Source: DATAFF01 sp044870245
GTDB taxonomy: Bacteria > Pseudomonadota > Alphaproteobacteria > Rhizobiales > Aestuariivirgaceae
Reading direction: 5' to 3'
NCBI GenBank assembly: GCA_044870245.1
Contig: JBIOYR010000047.1
Location: forward strand, 1-32,792
DNA length: 32,792 nucleotides
In this document: one piece after another, positions 30,509 to 32,792 of the stretch
How the letters are laid out: every line of letters starts with the position of its first letter
How positions within the stretch are numbered: position 1 is the stretch's first letter
Notes under the pieces: model-generated
Seen by the model: the letters and a program-made list of their open reading frames with translations, nothing else
Database searches by the model: none
Told to the model about the DNA's origin: nothing
Made by a program: the position numbers and the translations under genes

Positions 30509-30688
30509 ATGAATGAGCCTATCGAGCAGGCAGTCGCAATCGCCATCGAATCCTATGCCCATGCCCCACGAACCTTGAGCGTCTTTGAGGTTGTTAAGCA
30601 GGTTGCAGCCGTTTTCCCCGAACAGGATCATGCTCGAATAGCCCATAGGGTACGGGAATCGCGGCGGATGGGTGCAGCAGATCGCTAG
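30509..30688 (+). CDS. Small hypothetical protein
   Basis: This is a 59-residue protein starting MNEPIEQAVAIAIESYAHAP, then LSVFEVVKQVAAVFPEQDH, and ending in a basic segment (RIAHRVRESRRMG). It looks like a compact helical protein, possibly nucleic-acid binding. I do not recognise a family. The ATG at 30509 follows GGGAG by 9 bases; a TTG at 30491 is an alternative. It lies alone between cyclase copy 2 and the tRNA-end repeat, where island boundary genes are often found. It could be a chance frame. Confidence 0.4.
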   Translation: MNEPIEQAVAIAIESYAHAPRTLSVFEVVKQVAAVFPEQDHARIAHRVRESRRMGAADR

Positions 30689-30757
30689 GGACGGTGCCAC
30701 AAACAGGCGATACAAACAGCGACTCTGGCAGGCAGGAAAATCAAGCAGTTAGCGGAT

Positions 30758-30781
30758 GGTTCGAGTCCCCGAGGGGGCGCC
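30758..30781 (+). repeat. Putative right attachment site, partial tRNA-Glu 3' end
   Basis: GGTTCGAGTCCCCGAGGGGG followed by CGCC matches 23 of 24 bases of the tRNA-Glu 3' end at 17100-17123. No 5' part of a tRNA precedes it and the CCA is not complete. It is best read as the displaced att copy of an element that entered tRNA-Glu. No integrase gene is visible between the two copies. Confidence 0.6.
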
Positions 30782-30820
30782 GGTTTTCAACAGCGAGACC
30801 GGCACCCGCTGAAAAGGGCG

Positions 30821-30886
30821 CTCTCCCGTCGGCGCCCGTCTTGCCGTAACATACCCTTGGGACTTTGTGCGCGATATTGAGCTCCA
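30821..30886 (+). repeat. Cyclase-array upstream repeat, unit 3
   Basis: Nearly identical to unit 1 (both begin CTCTCCCGTC), but its left flank GAAAAGGGCG (30811-30820) matches unit 2, so it combines traits of both. It begins 40 bases after the tRNA-end repeat. Confidence 0.75.
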
Positions 30887-32638
30887 ATGGACCATGAGCC
30901 CAAGCCGGATCATCGCCTCGCCGCCATCATGGCGACGGACGTGGCCGGTTATTCCAAGCTCATGGAGTCGGACGAGGCTCTGGCTCTTGCCGCCCTGGCA
31001 GCCATCCGGCAGGCCACCCAGAAGGAGATCGTTCAGCACCGCGGCCGGATCGCCAACACCGCCGGCGACAGCGTTCTCGCCGAGTTCGGCAGCGCCGTCG
31101 AGGCGGTGCGTTGTGCAATCGCGCTGCAGGAAGCGGTGTCGAAGGAGAGCGAAACAAGGGACCTGCAGATCCGCATCGGCATCCATCTCGGCGATGTGGT
31201 CGACAAGGGTGGTGACCTGTTCGGGACGGCGGTCAATGTTGCCGCACGCCTCGAAGGCATTGCGCAGCCCGGCGGCATCGTGGTGTCGGCAGCGGTGCGG
31301 GATGCCATCGCCGGAAAGCTCCCGGCGTCGTTCGCCGACCTCGGGCTGAAGACCCTCAAGAACATCGAGGAGCCGCTTCGGGCCTATGCGCTTTCATCCG
31401 GAACCCGCAGCGTGTCGCGCTCGGGCGAAGGGCTCCCGCTGCCGGGCAAACCGTCCATCGCGGTCCTGCCGTTCGACAATCTGAGCGGCGATCGCGACCA
31501 GGATTACTTTGCCGACGGAATGGTCGAGGAGATCATCACCGCGCTATCACGCGTTCGTTGGCTCTTCGTCATCGCGCGGAACTCCAGCTTCACCTACAAG
31601 GGCCGGGCCGTCGACGTGAAGCAGATCGGACGGGAGCTGGGGGTGCGTTACGTCCTCGAGGGCAGTGTTCGCAAAGCCGGAGCCAGAGTCCGCATCAGCG
31701 GCCAACTTATCGACACGTCGACTGGAGCGCACCTCTGGGCGGACCGTTTCGACGGGCCAATAGAGGATGTCTTCGACCTCCAGGATCAGGTGACTGCGAG
31801 CGTGACCGGCGCGATCTTGCCAAAACTGGAAGAGGCAGAGATTGAGCGTGTCAAGCGGAAGCCGACAGAGAACCTGGATGCGTATGATCATGTCTTGCGG
31901 GGCATGGCTGTCTACCATCAGTGGACAAGAGATTCGAATGCGGAGGCGCTCGCATCATTCTGCCGCGCCATCGAACTGGACGCCAATTTTTCCACGGCCT
32001 ATGCATTCGCGGCGCGATGTTACACGCAACGAAAGGCAAACGGCTGGACGAGCGATCCCGTTCAAGAAAGCGCCGAAGCACTCCGCCTCGCCAGACGTGC
32101 AGTCGAACTGGGAAAGAACGATGCCACCGCACTGTGTTTCGCAGGATGGACCATGGCCCACATTGGCGGCGACCCCCAAACTGGTGTTGCGCTCATCGAC
32201 AAGGCACTCGTTCTCAACCCAAACCTAGCGGCGGCATGGTATTGCAGTGGTTGGGTGCGGGTGTATTCCGGTGAGCCGGAGCTCGCGATTCAACATTGTG
32301 CACGAGCGATGCGCCTCAGTCCTTTCGATCCCCTCGCGAGTCGATTGCAGGCTGCGACAGCGACCGCGCATTTCCTGTTGGGCCAGTACGATGAGGCTAC
32401 CGCTTGGGGGGAGAAGTCTCTACAAGAGCAGCCGATGTATTTGAGCGCACTTCAGGTTTCAACGGCGAGCCACGCACTTGCCGGCCGAGCGATAGAGGCG
32501 CAGCGAATGTTGAGCCGGCTTCGACGAGCGGACCCAGGCTTAAGAGTATCAAATATTGGCAGTCGCCTTGCCCTTCGTCGGCTCGAGGACATGGCCAGGC
32601 TCTCGGAAGGACTTCGGATGGCCGGCCTCCCGGAATGA
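30887..32638 (+). CDS. Class III cyclase / TolB-like / TPR protein, array copy 3 (mosaic)
   Basis: This is a 583-residue paralogue with the same three-part layout. Codons 1 to about 115 follow copy 2, including ALQEAVSKESETRDLQIRIG. From about 31240 the bases switch to copy 1 (TCAATGTTGCCGCACGCC), through the linker YALSSGTR and the start of the TolB-like domain (GLPLPGKPSIAVLPFDNLSG). After about codon 230 the sequence is its own, with a distinct TPR region (SNAEALASFCRAIELDANFS). Asp18, Asp61, Asn and Arg of the active site are present, with Asn replacing the selective Lys. The pattern shows gene conversion or unequal crossing-over. It lies outside the tRNA-end repeat, 39 bases before copy 4. 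Confidence 0.9.
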   Translation: MDHEPKPDHRLAAIMATDVAGYSKLMESDEALALAALAAIRQATQKEIVQHRGRIANTAGDSVLAEFGSAVEAVRCAIALQEAVSKESETRDLQIRIGIHLGDVVDKGGDLFGTAVNVAARLEGIAQPGGIVVSAAVRDAIAGKLPASFADLGLKTLKNIEEPLRAYALSSGTRSVSRSGEGLPLPGKPSIAVLPFDNLSGDRDQDYFADGMVEEIITALSRVRWLFVIARNSSFTYKGRAVDVKQIGRELGVRYVLEGSVRKAGARVRISGQLIDTSTGAHLWADRFDGPIEDVFDLQDQVTASVTGAILPKLEEAEIERVKRKPTENLDAYDHVLRGMAVYHQWTRDSNAEALASFCRAIELDANFSTAYAFAARCYTQRKANGWTSDPVQESAEALRLARRAVELGKNDATALCFAGWTMAHIGGDPQTGVALIDKALVLNPNLAAAWYCSGWVRVYSGEPELAIQHCARAMRLSPFDPLASRLQAATATAHFLLGQYDEATAWGEKSLQEQPMYLSALQVSTASHALAGRAIEAQRMLSRLRRADPGLRVSNIGSRLALRRLEDMARLSEGLRMAGLPE

Positions 32639-32677
32639 CTCACGGTATCCAGATCACGCGTCGATAGTCGTACCTCA

Positions 32678-32792
32678 ATGGACCATGAGCCCAAGCCGGA
32701 TCATCGCCTCGCCGCCATCATGGCGACGGACGTGGCCGGTTATTCCAAGCTCATGGAGTCGGACGAGGCTCTGGCTCTTGCCGCCCTGGCAG
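32678..32792 (+). CDS. Class III cyclase protein, array copy 4 (cut by window end)
   Basis: The first 38 codons of a fourth array member, MDHEPKPDHRLAAIMATDVA and onward, are identical in wording to copy 3 and almost identical in bases, before the window ends. It has the first metal-binding Asp. Unlike copies 1-3 it lacks the 65-base upstream repeat: similarity starts only at CTCAATGGACC. It therefore probably depends on read-through from copy 3, or has a different promoter. The array may continue beyond the window. Confidence 0.85.
   Translation, partial: MDHEPKPDHRLAAIMATDVAGYSKLMESDEALALAALA

Noticed and set aside
30740..30785. A second tRNA gene
   Set aside because: Only the T arm and acceptor 3' strand are present; no D arm, anticodon stem or 5' acceptor strand can be found upstream.
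1..32792. CRISPR arrays, IS elements with transposases, rRNA genes
   Set aside because: No regularly spaced short repeats, transposase motifs or rRNA sequence were seen on either strand.

Overview
The window looks like a piece of a chromosome from a high-GC alphaproteobacterium, most likely Hyphomicrobiales (Rhizobiales). The evidence is the core cell-cycle pair ctrA/chpT, a DUF1134 (EipA-type) envelope protein, a lone fliJ, an rpoH-type sigma factor beside an rluD-type pseudouridine synthase, GANTC and TTAACC motifs upstream of ctrA, and cyclase-TPR proteins of a kind common in Bradyrhizobium-like genomes. I would not name a genus from sequence reading alone.

Bases 1-2.8 kb, minus strand: a nucleoside-use operon (Bcr/CflA-type MFS transporter, nucleoside hydrolase, ribokinase). 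The ribokinase breaks off near base 103, where an oppositely oriented MFS-transporter fragment begins; this is a rearrangement or an assembly chimera.
Bases 2.8-7.1 kb: a sensor histidine kinase, a DoeB-like deacylase, and a translationally coupled class IV aminotransferase plus sulfotransferase-like protein. The last two resemble the two halves of a fused plant protein.
Bases 7.0-16.9 kb, core block: fliJ, ctrA, chpT, cysQ, a DUF1134 protein, a coiled-coil membrane protein, a transglutaminase-like cysteine peptidase, a GGDEF/EAL protein, rpoH and rluD. CtrA-box-like sites lie before ctrA, the DUF1134 gene and the GGDEF/EAL gene. Two copies of a heptad-based palindromic repeat sit between convergent genes at about 4.2 and 8.4 kb.

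Bases 17.05-30.78 kb: a probable genomic island bounded by tRNA-Glu(CTC) and a 24-bp imperfect copy of that tRNA's 3' end. It carries arsR-arsC-aqpS divergent from arsenite oxidase aioBA, then an EamA permease and an MFS transporter, a second arsR, and a flavoprotein with a cysteine-pair tail. Together these could oxidise As(III) in the periplasm, reduce As(V) in the cytoplasm, export As(III), and sense it with two regulators. No integrase, aioXSR or dedicated cytochrome c is seen inside the window.

Bases 26.6-32.8 kb: a tandem array of at least four class III cyclase / TolB-like / TPR genes (the last cut by the window end). Their 5' regions are almost identical, their TPR tails differ, and copy 3 is a visible mosaic of copies 1 and 2. 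The array abuts a broken MFS gene, and the tRNA-end copy lies between copies 2 and 3.
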